Shown: positions 30,541 through 37,753 of the stretch, in pieces
Numbering within the stretch: position 1 is the stretch's first letter
Layout: every line of letters begins with the position of its first letter
Origin: a virus
Virus record (IMG/VR): IMGVR_UViG_3300008113_000091
Coordinates: 808-45,981 of that record
Reading direction: 5' to 3' (one strand)
Length of the DNA: 45,174 nt
The notes under the pieces: generated by a model
Databases searched by the model: none
What the model saw: the letters and a program-made list of their open reading frames with translations, nothing else
What the model was told of the DNA's origin: nothing
Translations under genes and position numbers: made by a program

Positions 30541-31569
30541 ATGGCAATTCCAGAGCAAGTTCGTAAACAATCCGAAGCCGTACAGGAACTGTACAAGCAG
30601 CTTAACGACGACACCGCACCGGCGGGGGGTACCCCGACCGAGAGTGAAGTTGTGGGTGGCGAGGACATGGACCAACAGGCTGACGAGGTTGATAACGACG
30701 ACGCTGCTCGGGCACCGGCAGGCGAGCAAACTACCGGTGCGTCAGATACGGAAGATGAGAACTCTGAGACCTATGCTCAGAGGTGGCGTTCCCTTCAGGG
30801 GTCGTACAACGCGACGGTTCGGCAGAAAGCCGAACTGGCGCAGCGCGTACAGCAGATGGAACAACTGCTTGCTACGCTCTCACAATCGCAGCCCGCTGCG
30901 TCTACCCAACCTGAGCCGGAGGCCGCGCCTGTGCGCTATGTCACCGATCAGGAGGTCGATGAGTACGGTGAGTCGATTGATGTGATGCGCAAGGTGAGCC
31001 GCGAGGAGCTTGTCCCCGTGGCCCAACGTCTGGCGCAGATCGAGGGCCTCCTCCAGCAGATGCAGGCGACCGTGGTGCCGCAAGTTCAAGCGGTGTCCCA
31101 GCGTCAGCAGATGACGGCAGAGCAGCAGTTCTGGTCTGATCTGACCAACTACGTGCCCGACTGGCGTGAGATCAACGACAACGGAGACTTCCAGTCTTGG
31201 TTGCTGGAGACCGATCCGCTGACTGGTGTGAACCGCCAGACGTACCTCGAAGACGCTCAACGCTCGCTCGATGCCCATCGGGTGAGTGCCTTCTTCCGCG
31301 CTTGGCTTGAGTCTACTGGACAGGCCACTGTTGCTCAATCCACCCCCAAACCTGCTGCCGAGCTTGAGAAGCAGGTGGCTCCGGGCCGTTCACGCGGTGT
31401 CGGGTCCGCTGCATCCAAGCAACCCAAGACCTACACGCCCGACGACATCAAGAAGTTCTTCGATGACGTTCGGTCGGGTAAGTACAAGGGTCGAGAGCAG
31501 GAGCGGGATCGTATCGAACGCGACATCTTTGCGGCGCAACGAGAAAACCGCATTGTCGCTACTGCTTGA
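30541..31569 (+). CDS. Scaffold protein
   Basis: A 342-aa, very hydrophilic protein rich in Gln, Glu and Ala with coiled-coil stretches (QRVQQMEQLLATLSQSQPAA; QIEGLLQQMQATVVPQ). It has an acidic disordered N-terminal third and a basic C-terminal segment (DDIKKFFDDVRSGKYKGREQ). This is the usual plan of internal scaffolds, whose basic C-terminus contacts the coat protein. It is directly upstream of the coat gene. Confidence 0.82.
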   Translation: MAIPEQVRKQSEAVQELYKQLNDDTAPAGGTPTESEVVGGEDMDQQADEVDNDDAARAPAGEQTTGASDTEDENSETYAQRWRSLQGSYNATVRQKAELAQRVQQMEQLLATLSQSQPAASTQPEPEAAPVRYVTDQEVDEYGESIDVMRKVSREELVPVAQRLAQIEGLLQQMQATVVPQVQAVSQRQQMTAEQQFWSDLTNYVPDWREINDNGDFQSWLLETDPLTGVNRQTYLEDAQRSLDAHRVSAFFRAWLESTGQATVAQSTPKPAAELEKQVAPGRSRGVGSAASKQPKTYTPDDIKKFFDDVRSGKYKGREQERDRIERDIFAAQRENRIVATA

Positions 31570-31584
31570 TTGAAAGGCTAACTC

Positions 31585-32508
31585 ATGTCGTACCCCGTCT
31601 CCCCCGGTCGTCCGAATTACTCGGGCAACTTCATCCCCGAAATCTGGTCGGGCAAGCTGATCGAGAACTTCTACGACGCCACCGTGCTCGCAGCGATCTC
31701 GAACACCGACTACGAGGGTGAAATCCGTCAGTTCGGTGACACCGTCAACATCCGCACCACCCCGGAGATCACGATCCGCGACTACGTCAAGGGTCAGGCC
31801 CTGACTGTCGAGAACCCGGACAAGCCGAAGATTCAGCTTGTCATCGACAAGGGCGAATACTTCGCCTGCGTCGAGGACGACGTGGACAAGGTGCAGTCGG
31901 ACATCAACCTGATGGACACTTGGTCGAAGGACGCCTCGGAGCGTATGAAGATCAAGATCGACCAGCGCGTGCTGACCGACATCCTGCCGGGCATCGCCAC
32001 GACCAACAAGGGTGCCACCGCTGGTGAGCAGTCGGCTTCGTTCAACCTCGGCACGACCGGCGCTCCGCTGACCGTGACCAAGGACGGCGCTGGCGGCAGC
32101 ACCTCGGTGATCGACCTGATCGTCGATATGGGCACCGTGCTCGACGAAGCCAACGCTCCGGAAGCCGACCGCTTCCTCGTCATTCCGGCCAAGATGGCTG
32201 GTCTGATCAAGAAGTCGGAACTCAAGGATGCCTCGCTGACCGGCGACGGCGTCTCGGTGGTCCGTAACGGTCGCCTCGGCATGATCGACCGCTTCACCGT
32301 GTATGTGAGCCACAACCTGCTGGTCTCGTCGGGTAAGTACAACCTGATCGCTGGCCACAAGATGGGCTTCACCTTCGCGTCGCAGATGACCAACATGGAG
32401 ACCATCCGTTCCGAATCGACCTTCGGCAACATCATCCGTGGTCTTCAGGTCTATGGCTATCAGGTCATCAAGCCGGAAGCTCTCTCGACTGCCGTCGTCC
32501 AGTTCTGA
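31585..32508 (+). CDS. Major capsid protein (HK97-fold, P22-coat-like)
   Basis: A 307-aa protein beginning MSYPVSPGRPNYSGNFIPEI. The FGDTVNIRTTPEITIRDYVK stretch and the later VSHNLLVSSGKYNLIAGHKM segment are typical of P22-like coat proteins of this size. Codon use is strongly biased to G/C-ending codons, as expected for the most expressed gene. A UUCG-capped hairpin follows immediately. Hundreds of copies make the icosahedral shell. Confidence 0.9.
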   Translation: MSYPVSPGRPNYSGNFIPEIWSGKLIENFYDATVLAAISNTDYEGEIRQFGDTVNIRTTPEITIRDYVKGQALTVENPDKPKIQLVIDKGEYFACVEDDVDKVQSDINLMDTWSKDASERMKIKIDQRVLTDILPGIATTNKGATAGEQSASFNLGTTGAPLTVTKDGAGGSTSVIDLIVDMGTVLDEANAPEADRFLVIPAKMAGLIKKSELKDASLTGDGVSVVRNGRLGMIDRFTVYVSHNLLVSSGKYNLIAGHKMGFTFASQMTNMETIRSESTFGNIIRGLQVYGYQVIKPEALSTAVVQF

Positions 32509-32510
32509 TA

Positions 32511-32532
32511 GTAGGGGGCTTCGGCCCCCTAC
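32511..32532 (+). terminator. UUCG-capped hairpin after the major capsid gene
   Basis: GTAGGGGGC, loop TTCG, GCCCCCTAC is a perfect 9-bp stem with the extra-stable UUCG tetraloop, beginning two bases after the coat stop. ACACTTT follows, a poor T-run, so it probably terminates only partly or protects the 3' end of the coat mRNA. Confidence 0.75.
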
Positions 32533-32553
32533 ACTTTAGGAAAGGTTTTTCTC

Positions 32554-33006
32554 ATGCCTGCTTACACTGACTCCCTCGGCTTCAACAAGGGCACCGCTGC
32601 GTTCCCTGACAGCAGCCCCGTCAAGAAGTTCGAGGTCGAACTCGACTTCGCCGCCATCGTCGCTGCTCGTGCAGCCGCTGGAGCTACCGCTCTGGCCGCT
32701 GGCGATACGCTTCAGGTGATCAACCTCCCGGCTTACTCGGTGGTCCTCGCCGCCGGTCTGAACGTCGTCTCGGCTGAAACGACCAACACGACCGCGACGT
32801 TCGACTTCGGTTTCACCGGTGGTTCGCCTGCTGCTGCCAACGTGTACGCCAACGATGCCGCGTCGAACGTCGTTGCGATGGACAGCGATAACCTCGCTAA
32901 CCCGACCGTCATCGCGACGGCGGACACCATCGACATCCTCCTCAACACTGCGGTTCCGGCCAACGCTGTTGTGAAGGCGTGGGCCATCGTGGCTGACTGC
33001 AACTAA
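32554..33006 (+). CDS. Putative head decoration/minor capsid protein, 150 aa
   Basis: A beta-rich protein with Ala/Thr/Val content (KKFEVELDFAAIVAARAAAG; NVVSAETTNTTATFDFGF). The pattern AGDTLQVINLPAYSVVLAAG is common in capsid-associated proteins encoded right after the coat gene. Its biased codon use suggests high expression. It is flanked by hairpins on both sides. Confidence 0.65.
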   Translation: MPAYTDSLGFNKGTAAFPDSSPVKKFEVELDFAAIVAARAAAGATALAAGDTLQVINLPAYSVVLAAGLNVVSAETTNTTATFDFGFTGGSPAAANVYANDAASNVVAMDSDNLANPTVIATADTIDILLNTAVPANAVVKAWAIVADCN

Positions 33007-33007
33007 G

Positions 33008-33033
33008 GAGTGGGGGGCCTTGTGCCCCCACTC
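33008..33033 (+). terminator. Hairpin after the decoration-like gene
   Basis: GAGTGGGGG and CCCCCACTC form a perfect 9-bp stem around the 8-base loop GCCTTGTG. CTAAAAGG, not a T-run, follows. The loop bases recur in the hairpin at 33368. Confidence 0.6.
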
Positions 33034-33048
33034 TAAAAGGAGGTTCTC

Positions 33049-33363
33049 ATGGGTGTTTATCGCGGTATTACTCAGGATAATGTGACCATTCAGGGCGGCA
33101 CGCTCTACAACGTCACGCTGTCCGGCGCGACGCTGGGTGGCACGCTCACGGGCAATGTCGATGCGACCGCTGGTTATATCCAGCTTCGCACCGCCACAGC
33201 TACCGAGATCGGTGCCATCGGCAACGCAGTCAACACGTCCGGCAAGGCTGCTGGGACTATCGTCTTCGATACGACTAACAGTCGCCTGATGATCGCTACT
33301 GGGGCCAACGCGAACTCGACTTGGGTTCGTGCTGACGGTACCAACCCCGTCACTCCGGCGTAA
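33049..33363 (+). CDS. Small virion protein with beta-repeat N-terminus, 104 aa
   Basis: Starts MGVYRGITQDNVTIQGGTLY and has short repeating Thr/Gly strands (NVTLSGATLGGTLTGNV), followed by a domain with IGAIGNAVNTSGKAAGTIVF and DTTNSRLMIATG. The latter motif is frequent near the attachment ends of fibre and decoration proteins. AAGGAGG precedes the ATG. Role in the virion is inferred. Confidence 0.55.
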   Translation: MGVYRGITQDNVTIQGGTLYNVTLSGATLGGTLTGNVDATAGYIQLRTATATEIGAIGNAVNTSGKAAGTIVFDTTNSRLMIATGANANSTWVRADGTNPVTPA

Positions 33364-33367
33364 CGGA

Positions 33368-33386
33368 TGGGGGCCTTGTGCCCCCA
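33368..33386 (+). terminator. Hairpin after the 104-aa virion gene
   Basis: TGGGGG, loop CCTTGTG, CCCCCA is a 6-bp stem. It shares its loop with the hairpin at 33008-33033, and no T-run follows. Confidence 0.5.
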
Positions 33387-33404
33387 CCAACACAGGGTAG
33401 AAAC

Positions 33405-33632
33405 ATGGCTGGCAAACGCATTCCCGACCTTGACCCTCTCTCCGGCGCAGCATCTGCGAACGACGACAAGTTCGTGGTGTATGATGCGTCCGAAGGTGTG
33501 ACCAAGCGTATGGATCGGTCTCAGGTTGGCGCGGCCATCGCGGGCGACCTTGGCGGTGCCAGCGGATCGTTTACGACTGTAGATGGTAAGACCGTGACCG
33601 TGGTCGCCGGTTTGATTACCAGCATCGTCTGA
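33405..33632 (+). CDS. Small virion-associated protein, 75 aa
   Basis: Starts MAGKRIPDLDPLSGAASAND and continues KFVVYDASEGVTKRMDRSQV. The I-P-D-L...D-KFVVYD pattern is a short module often found at the N-terminus of phage tail or fibre proteins. Here it stands alone just before a fibre-like gene, so it may be a separate attachment subunit. GGG-TAG-AAAC precedes the ATG. Confidence 0.6.
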   Translation: MAGKRIPDLDPLSGAASANDDKFVVYDASEGVTKRMDRSQVGAAIAGDLGGASGSFTTVDGKTVTVVAGLITSIV

Positions 33633-33643
33633 GGACCATAGCA

Positions 33644-34576
33644 ATGCCAACTAACCTGACAGGCTCAACGATCAACAGCACGTATGATCAGTTGCTGCAC
33701 ATCGACGGCGGTCCGGTTGCGTCTGAGCAGACGGTCTATAGCGGCACGGGTGTGGCGACAGCCCTGAAGCTCGGCACTGTGTCGGCTTCGGTGGACAACA
33801 TCCAGTTCGATGGCAACACGATCACGACGCTGGATAACGGCAACCTGATCCTCACCCCCGGTGGGACTGCCACGGTCAACATCTCGCGGGCTGCCATCAC
33901 TGGCGGCACGATTTCGGGGATCACTGACCTCGCCGTCGCCGACGGCGGCACGGGTGCCTCAGACGCTACGACCGCTCGGTCCAACCTCGGCCTCGGGTCT
34001 ATCGCCACCCAGAACTCGAACAACGTCACCATCACGGGCGGCTCGATCTCGGGGGTGACCTTTACCGGTTCGTTCACCGGCCTTACGCTTATTGAGTCGG
34101 TCACCCTCACCGGGACTACGACGACCAACGGCGGTAATCTGCGTCTGAACGGCAACACGCTGTCGAGCACCAATACCAACGGTAATATCATCCTCGCCCC
34201 CAACGGGACCGGCGAAGTCTACGCGACTAAGCCGTTCGGGTACGGCGGTTCGGGTACGGGCGGCACTGTCACGCAGGCTACCAGCAAGTCTACGGGTGTG
34301 ACGCTCAACAAGCTGTGTGGTCAGATCACCATGAACAACGCACAGCTTAACCGCGTGACTTCGGTGACTTTCACGCTGACCAATAGCTTCATCGACACGA
34401 CTGATGTCGTCGTAGTGAATATCGCTTCCGGTGCGACTGCGGGGGCGTACACGATCACGGTTGAAGTGATCGCCGCAGGTTCGTGCAACATCTCGCTGCA
34501 TAACCTGCTTACCGGTACTGACTTGTCCGAAGCTGTCGTCCTGAACTTTGCCGTCATCAAGGGAGTAAACAACTGA
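33644..34576 (+). CDS. Putative fibre-like virion protein, 310 aa
   Basis: Long Thr/Gly/Asn-rich beta repeats (NISRAAITGGTISGITDLAV; NVTITGGSISGVTFTGSF) and the common tail-fibre phrase ADGGTGASDATTARSNLGLG. The C-terminal ~110 residues are a different beta domain (NKLCGQITMNNAQLNRVTSV). Such proteins form trimeric fibres, but the location among head genes leaves open a head-fibre role. Confidence 0.6.
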   Translation: MPTNLTGSTINSTYDQLLHIDGGPVASEQTVYSGTGVATALKLGTVSASVDNIQFDGNTITTLDNGNLILTPGGTATVNISRAAITGGTISGITDLAVADGGTGASDATTARSNLGLGSIATQNSNNVTITGGSISGVTFTGSFTGLTLIESVTLTGTTTTNGGNLRLNGNTLSSTNTNGNIILAPNGTGEVYATKPFGYGGSGTGGTVTQATSKSTGVTLNKLCGQITMNNAQLNRVTSVTFTLTNSFIDTTDVVVVNIASGATAGAYTITVEVIAAGSCNISLHNLLTGTDLSEAVVLNFAVIKGVNN

Positions 34577-34854
34577 TGAACCGTCGTCCCCAAGAAGGTA
34601 GGCCCGTCGTCCGCGTCCGGTTGGATCGGTCTGCCCCGCTGCCGTCACAGAACCCGGCTGCCGCACGCCTGAAGGCTGCTGCGAAGAAGCCGAAGAAGCC
34701 CGCTGAGACCGAAGCGCAGCGCTATCGCCGGATGATGGGGTCCGAGGCAGACATCGTGGCCCGGGCCAACCGCTCGCAGGCAGAGGAAGTCCGTAGCGAG
34801 GGTAAGCTCATCAGCCGCACCGGCACCGGTTACGGTAGCTACAGGAACAAGTGA
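34576..34854 (+). CDS. Small basic protein 1 of 5, 92 aa
   Basis: A strongly basic, mostly disordered protein (AAARLKAAAKKPKKPAETEA; PQEGRPVVRVRLDR) with a Gly-rich end (SRTGTGYGSYRNK). Its ATG overlaps the stop of the fibre-like gene by one base. Probably contacts nucleic acid or serves as a minor virion protein. Confidence 0.6.
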   Translation: MNRRPQEGRPVVRVRLDRSAPLPSQNPAAARLKAAAKKPKKPAETEAQRYRRMMGSEADIVARANRSQAEEVRSEGKLISRTGTGYGSYRNK

Positions 34855-34855
34855 G

Positions 34856-35131
34856 ATGGCCAAGCGGGTCGATAAAGGGTCGATGCCCTGCAATTCTCCG
34901 AGGGCTACACCCTCTCACCCGAAGAAGTCGCACGTCGTTAAGGCGTGCAGCGGCGGGAAAGAGAAGGTGATCCGCTTCGGGGAGCAGGGAGCCAAGACTG
35001 CCGGTAAGCCCAAAGCTGGCGAGTCTGAGGCGATGAAGAAGAAGCGTGCGAGCTTCAAGGCCCGCCATGCCTCCAACATCTCCAAGGGTAAGATGAGCGC
35101 AGCCTACTGGGCAGACAAGGTGAAGTGGTAA
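34856..35131 (+). CDS. Small basic protein 2 of 5, 91 aa
   Basis: A Lys/Ser-rich protein with two cysteines (MPCNSP, VKACSGGKEKVIRFGEQG) and ending in RHASNISKGKMSAAYWADKV. The pattern KACSGGKEKxIRFG...G is shared by a family of small phage proteins of unknown function, by memory. Its stop overlaps the next ATG as TAATG. Confidence 0.65.
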   Translation: MAKRVDKGSMPCNSPRATPSHPKKSHVVKACSGGKEKVIRFGEQGAKTAGKPKAGESEAMKKKRASFKARHASNISKGKMSAAYWADKVKW

Positions 35132-35298
35132 TGGCCAGCCCCAAACCAACCAACCCATCGCTCTGGTCCAAGGTCAAGGCGCAAGCCAAGGCGAAGTTCG
35201 ACGTGTACCCCAGCGCCTATGCCAACGCGTGGGCAGCGAAGGAATACAAGAAGCGCGGCGGCGGTTGGAAGGGGCCGGACAATCGGGTGAAGAAATGA
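35131..35298 (+). CDS. Small basic protein 3 of 5, 55 aa
   Basis: Read directly: MASPKPTNPSLWSKVKAQAK, then FDVYPSAYANAWAAKEYKKR and a GGGWKG tail. The P-x-LW-x-KVK...YPSAYAN-x-W pattern recurs in short phage and giant-virus proteins. It overlaps both neighbours (TAATG; ATGA). Confidence 0.65.
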   Translation: MASPKPTNPSLWSKVKAQAKAKFDVYPSAYANAWAAKEYKKRGGGWKGPDNRVKK

Positions 35299-35531
35299 GC
35301 AAGGGCGGTCTCGGTAAATGGTTCGGTGAGAAGTGGGTCGATGTGAAGACCGGCAAGCCCTGCGGGCGATCCGGCTCTGAGAAGTCTACCCGCAAATACC
35401 CGGCCTGTCGCCCCGAGGCTGCTGCCAAGAAACTCACCGCGTCCGAGCGCAAAACCATGGCGGCGAAGAAGACAGGCCCTGCACGTAAGTCATGGCCTGT
35501 CTCGCCATCTGGTAAACGGAAAGGGAAGTGA
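35295..35531 (+). CDS. Small basic protein 4 of 5 (DUF5872-like), 78 aa
   Basis: Starts MSKGGLGKWFGEKWVDVKTG followed by KPCGR and KYPACRP. This GLGKWF-x-EKWVD...CGR...KYP-x-C motif is typical of a small family named, as I recall, DUF5872. The rest is Lys-rich (KKLTASERKTMAAKKTG). ATG 35295 overlaps the preceding stop as ATGA; longer upstream readings are shadow. Confidence 0.7.
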   Translation: MSKGGLGKWFGEKWVDVKTGKPCGRSGSEKSTRKYPACRPEAAAKKLTASERKTMAAKKTGPARKSWPVSPSGKRKGK

Positions 35532-35713
35532 TGGCTAAGAAACCAACCAAGGCACAGGCGAAGGTCGCCAAGGTGATGGGTGAGTTCAAGCGGGGCACGC
35601 TCCATGGGGGTATTGATCCCAAGGGTCCCAAGAAGGCACCTATCGTCAAATCTCGTAAGCAAGCTATTGCCATCGCGCTGAGTGAGGCGGGTAAAGCAAG
35701 GAAGAAGAAATGA
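35531..35713 (+). CDS. Small basic protein 5 of 5 (DUF6496-like), 60 aa
   Basis: MAKKPTKAQAKVAKVMGEFK, then RGTLHGG and a C-terminal KSRKQAIAIALSEAGKARKK. The VMGEFKRG...SRKQAIAIALSEAG pair is the hallmark of DUF6496-type proteins. It starts at a TGATG overlap. DNA-binding is plausible from its charge. Confidence 0.75.
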   Translation: MAKKPTKAQAKVAKVMGEFKRGTLHGGIDPKGPKKAPIVKSRKQAIAIALSEAGKARKKK

Positions 35714-36000
35714 CCGAGAAGCTCTATATTCGTGTCAAGAAGGATGGGTTCATCTACGACTTCAACGAGCAGTTGGCCAAGAACCCGACCTGCGAAGTGA
35801 TCACCGAAAAGGAAGCCTTTCCCGAACGGTTCATCACCCCAGAGATCGAGGCCAAGATCGCAGAGATCGTGGAGACCACGAAACCGAAGCGCGGGCGCAA
35901 GCCGCGCAAGCCACTCAACGTAGCTACTGACATTCCCGGGGAACCGGTATATACTGATCCCGAATTGGCTGCCGAAGCTGCACGGGGTTTGCCTGAGTGA
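35710..36000 (+). CDS. Hypothetical protein, 96 aa
   Basis: An N-terminal small beta/alpha domain (KLYIRVKKDGFIYDFNEQLA) resembling ones near head-tail genes, a basic AT-hook-like patch (KPKRGRKPRKP) at ~60-70, then an acidic tail. The patch could bind the minor groove. It overlaps both neighbours by 4 bp. Confidence 0.6.
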   Translation: MTEKLYIRVKKDGFIYDFNEQLAKNPTCEVITEKEAFPERFITPEIEAKIAEIVETTKPKRGRKPRKPLNVATDIPGEPVYTDPELAAEAARGLPE

Positions 36001-36641
36001 CACCTGCGGATATCATCGCTGAAGCACGAGTGTTGGTCCAAGACTCGCGAACGCCGTATCGCTACAGCGATGTGGTGCTGCTGGGCTTCGTCAATCAGAC
36101 GTTGCGCCGTATGTCGATCCTGCGCCCGGACTTGTTCTCGGTCATCGGTGATATCCCTACGGTGGCCGACACGGTCATCCAGAGTTGTCCCAGTGACTCG
36201 CTGCGTCTGGTCGAGATTTTCCAGATCAAGAACGGTGACGCTGTCACCGAGGTCAACCGGGAAGTCCTCGACCAGATGAATCCCGGGTGGGTCAACGAGG
36301 CAGCGAGCACCCCACTCAACTTCATGCGGCACGTCCGCAACCCGAACAAGTTCTTCCTTTACCCCCGCCCTACGGCGGGGGTCGTGCTTGTCGGTGAGTA
36401 CGCTCAAGTCCCTCCGGCCTACGCGCTGGACCAGACGATTGCGGCGCTCCCCGACTCCTACCTCCCGGTAGCCGCTGATGGGGTTGTGTTCCTCGCCGAG
36501 TCGGTGGACAACGAGCACGTCAATTCTGGGCGGGCGAAGCTGTTCCAAGACTCGTTCAACCAGACGCTGGCGGCGGGCCTCCAGACCCGGACTATCACTG
36601 ACACGGAAGACGCTGGGCTTGACCCGAGGCAGGTGATCTAA
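35997..36641 (+). CDS. Phage adaptor protein (DUF6682-like)
   Basis: A 214-aa protein starting TPADIIAEARVLVQDSRTPY after the GTG, followed by YSDVVLLGFVNQTLRRMSIL. This is the pattern of DUF6682-type head-tail adaptors that dock under the portal. It continues with a beta domain (NKFFLYPRPTAGVVLVGEY) and a helical end. The GTG overlaps the preceding stop as GTGA. A 9-bp hairpin lies within the coding sequence at 36361-36382. Confidence 0.75.
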   Translation: MTPADIIAEARVLVQDSRTPYRYSDVVLLGFVNQTLRRMSILRPDLFSVIGDIPTVADTVIQSCPSDSLRLVEIFQIKNGDAVTEVNREVLDQMNPGWVNEAASTPLNFMRHVRNPNKFFLYPRPTAGVVLVGEYAQVPPAYALDQTIAALPDSYLPVAADGVVFLAESVDNEHVNSGRAKLFQDSFNQTLAAGLQTRTITDTEDAGLDPRQVI

Positions 36642-37414
36642 TGGCTGACCGCGCATTCTCCACCTTGGCGGCTAAGATCAACCCGAGCGTTCCGGGCTGC
36701 CCTACTGCGACGATGGTCCAGTACATCCGCGACTCAGCAATCCGGACTTGCGAACGCACTCTCGCGTGGCGGTACGAGGTGCCGCTGTTCGACCTCCTGC
36801 CCGGGGTCCATGAGTACGCATACAACAAGCCGGTCAACACGGATGCCCACGCCGTCTTCGCCGCTATCGTCAATGACAGCCATCTGGAGAAGCTGACGCT
36901 CGACGATGCGCTACGGCTCTACCCGCGTTGGGCTGATCTCTACTCGGGTGAAGACCCGTCTGTGCTGTGGAGCCTGACGCCCCCGGGTAGCTACAACACG
37001 TCTGAGTACAACGATGCGCTGTTCAACGATGGCGAACCGTTTGTGCTGCCCGACTCCGTGGTTGCCGATGCGAGCACGCCGCGCTCGATCTGTCAGGTGA
37101 CCCCGGACAAGTTCATCGTCCTCCCGCTGCCGGATGCCAACGAGCCGTATACGATGCGTATGTTCTTGGCGCTCAAGCCCAAGCGCGATGCAAGCGGTAT
37201 GGACTCGGTGATCTTCGACGACCTCGAAGAAGTCATCATGCACGGTGCACTTCAGCATCTGCTGGTTCTACCGAACCAGTATTGGTCGGACCGCGAACTT
37301 GCGGCATACCACGCAAAGCAGTACACATACCAAATCGCAGAACGCCGTGCACGGGCTAATCTCGGTAATATCCGGGGTTCGATGCGGGCCAAGATGCAGC
37401 CGTTCGGAGCCTGA
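36641..37414 (+). CDS. Head-tail connector / tail tube-like protein, 257 aa
   Basis: The helical start (ADRAFSTLAAKINPSVPGCP, TMVQYIRDSAIRTCERTLAW) is followed by a beta-rich core. The segment ALKPKRDASGMDSVIFDDLE, leading to HGALQHLLVLPNQYWSDREL, is typical of the second adaptor or gatekeeper in podovirus tails (the role of tail tubular protein A). It is coupled to the adaptor upstream (TAATG). Confidence 0.65.
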   Translation: MADRAFSTLAAKINPSVPGCPTATMVQYIRDSAIRTCERTLAWRYEVPLFDLLPGVHEYAYNKPVNTDAHAVFAAIVNDSHLEKLTLDDALRLYPRWADLYSGEDPSVLWSLTPPGSYNTSEYNDALFNDGEPFVLPDSVVADASTPRSICQVTPDKFIVLPLPDANEPYTMRMFLALKPKRDASGMDSVIFDDLEEVIMHGALQHLLVLPNQYWSDRELAAYHAKQYTYQIAERRARANLGNIRGSMRAKMQPFGA

Positions 37415-37416
37415 CC

Positions 37417-37746
37417 ATGGGTGTGAAAGTAACCAACAACGCGACGACGACTACGGTGGGGGCGGTCTCCAGCACCGCGCTGTCTCTCACGGTGGCCAGC
37501 GGTACAGGTGTGATCTTCCCTGTCCTCGGGTCTGGCGACTATTTCTACGGCACGTTGAGTGATACTGCCGGAAACTACGAGGTGGTCAAGGTCACGGCGC
37601 GCACTGACGACGTGATGACTATCGTGCGCGCTCAGGAGGGGACCCTTGCCCTACCTTTCCCTGATAATAGCCGCTTCGAGCTTCGGGTTACTGCTGCTAG
37701 TGTTCTGGAGTCGTTCATTTCGAACTACGACTTCCTGCTTCTGTGA
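37417..37746 (+). CDS. Stand-alone anchor-domain protein, paralogue of tailspike N-terminus
   Basis: A 109-aa beta domain (NNATTTTVGAVSSTALSLTV; GDYFYGTLSDTAGNYEVVKV; DVMTIVRAQEGT; RFELRVTAASVLE). It aligns end to end with residues 1-100 of the next gene at well over half the positions. Probably a virion adaptor to which a fibre or spike attaches. The last 15 residues differ from the paralogue. Confidence 0.75.
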   Translation: MGVKVTNNATTTTVGAVSSTALSLTVASGTGVIFPVLGSGDYFYGTLSDTAGNYEVVKVTARTDDVMTIVRAQEGTLALPFPDNSRFELRVTAASVLESFISNYDFLLL

Positions 37747-37753
37747 GGACAAT

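Noticed and set aside
31390-32358. 322-aa minus frame and the 305-aa minus frame at 32536-33453
   Set aside because: Mirror frames of the scaffold/coat and decoration genes, whose strong G/C-ending codons leave the opposite strand open.
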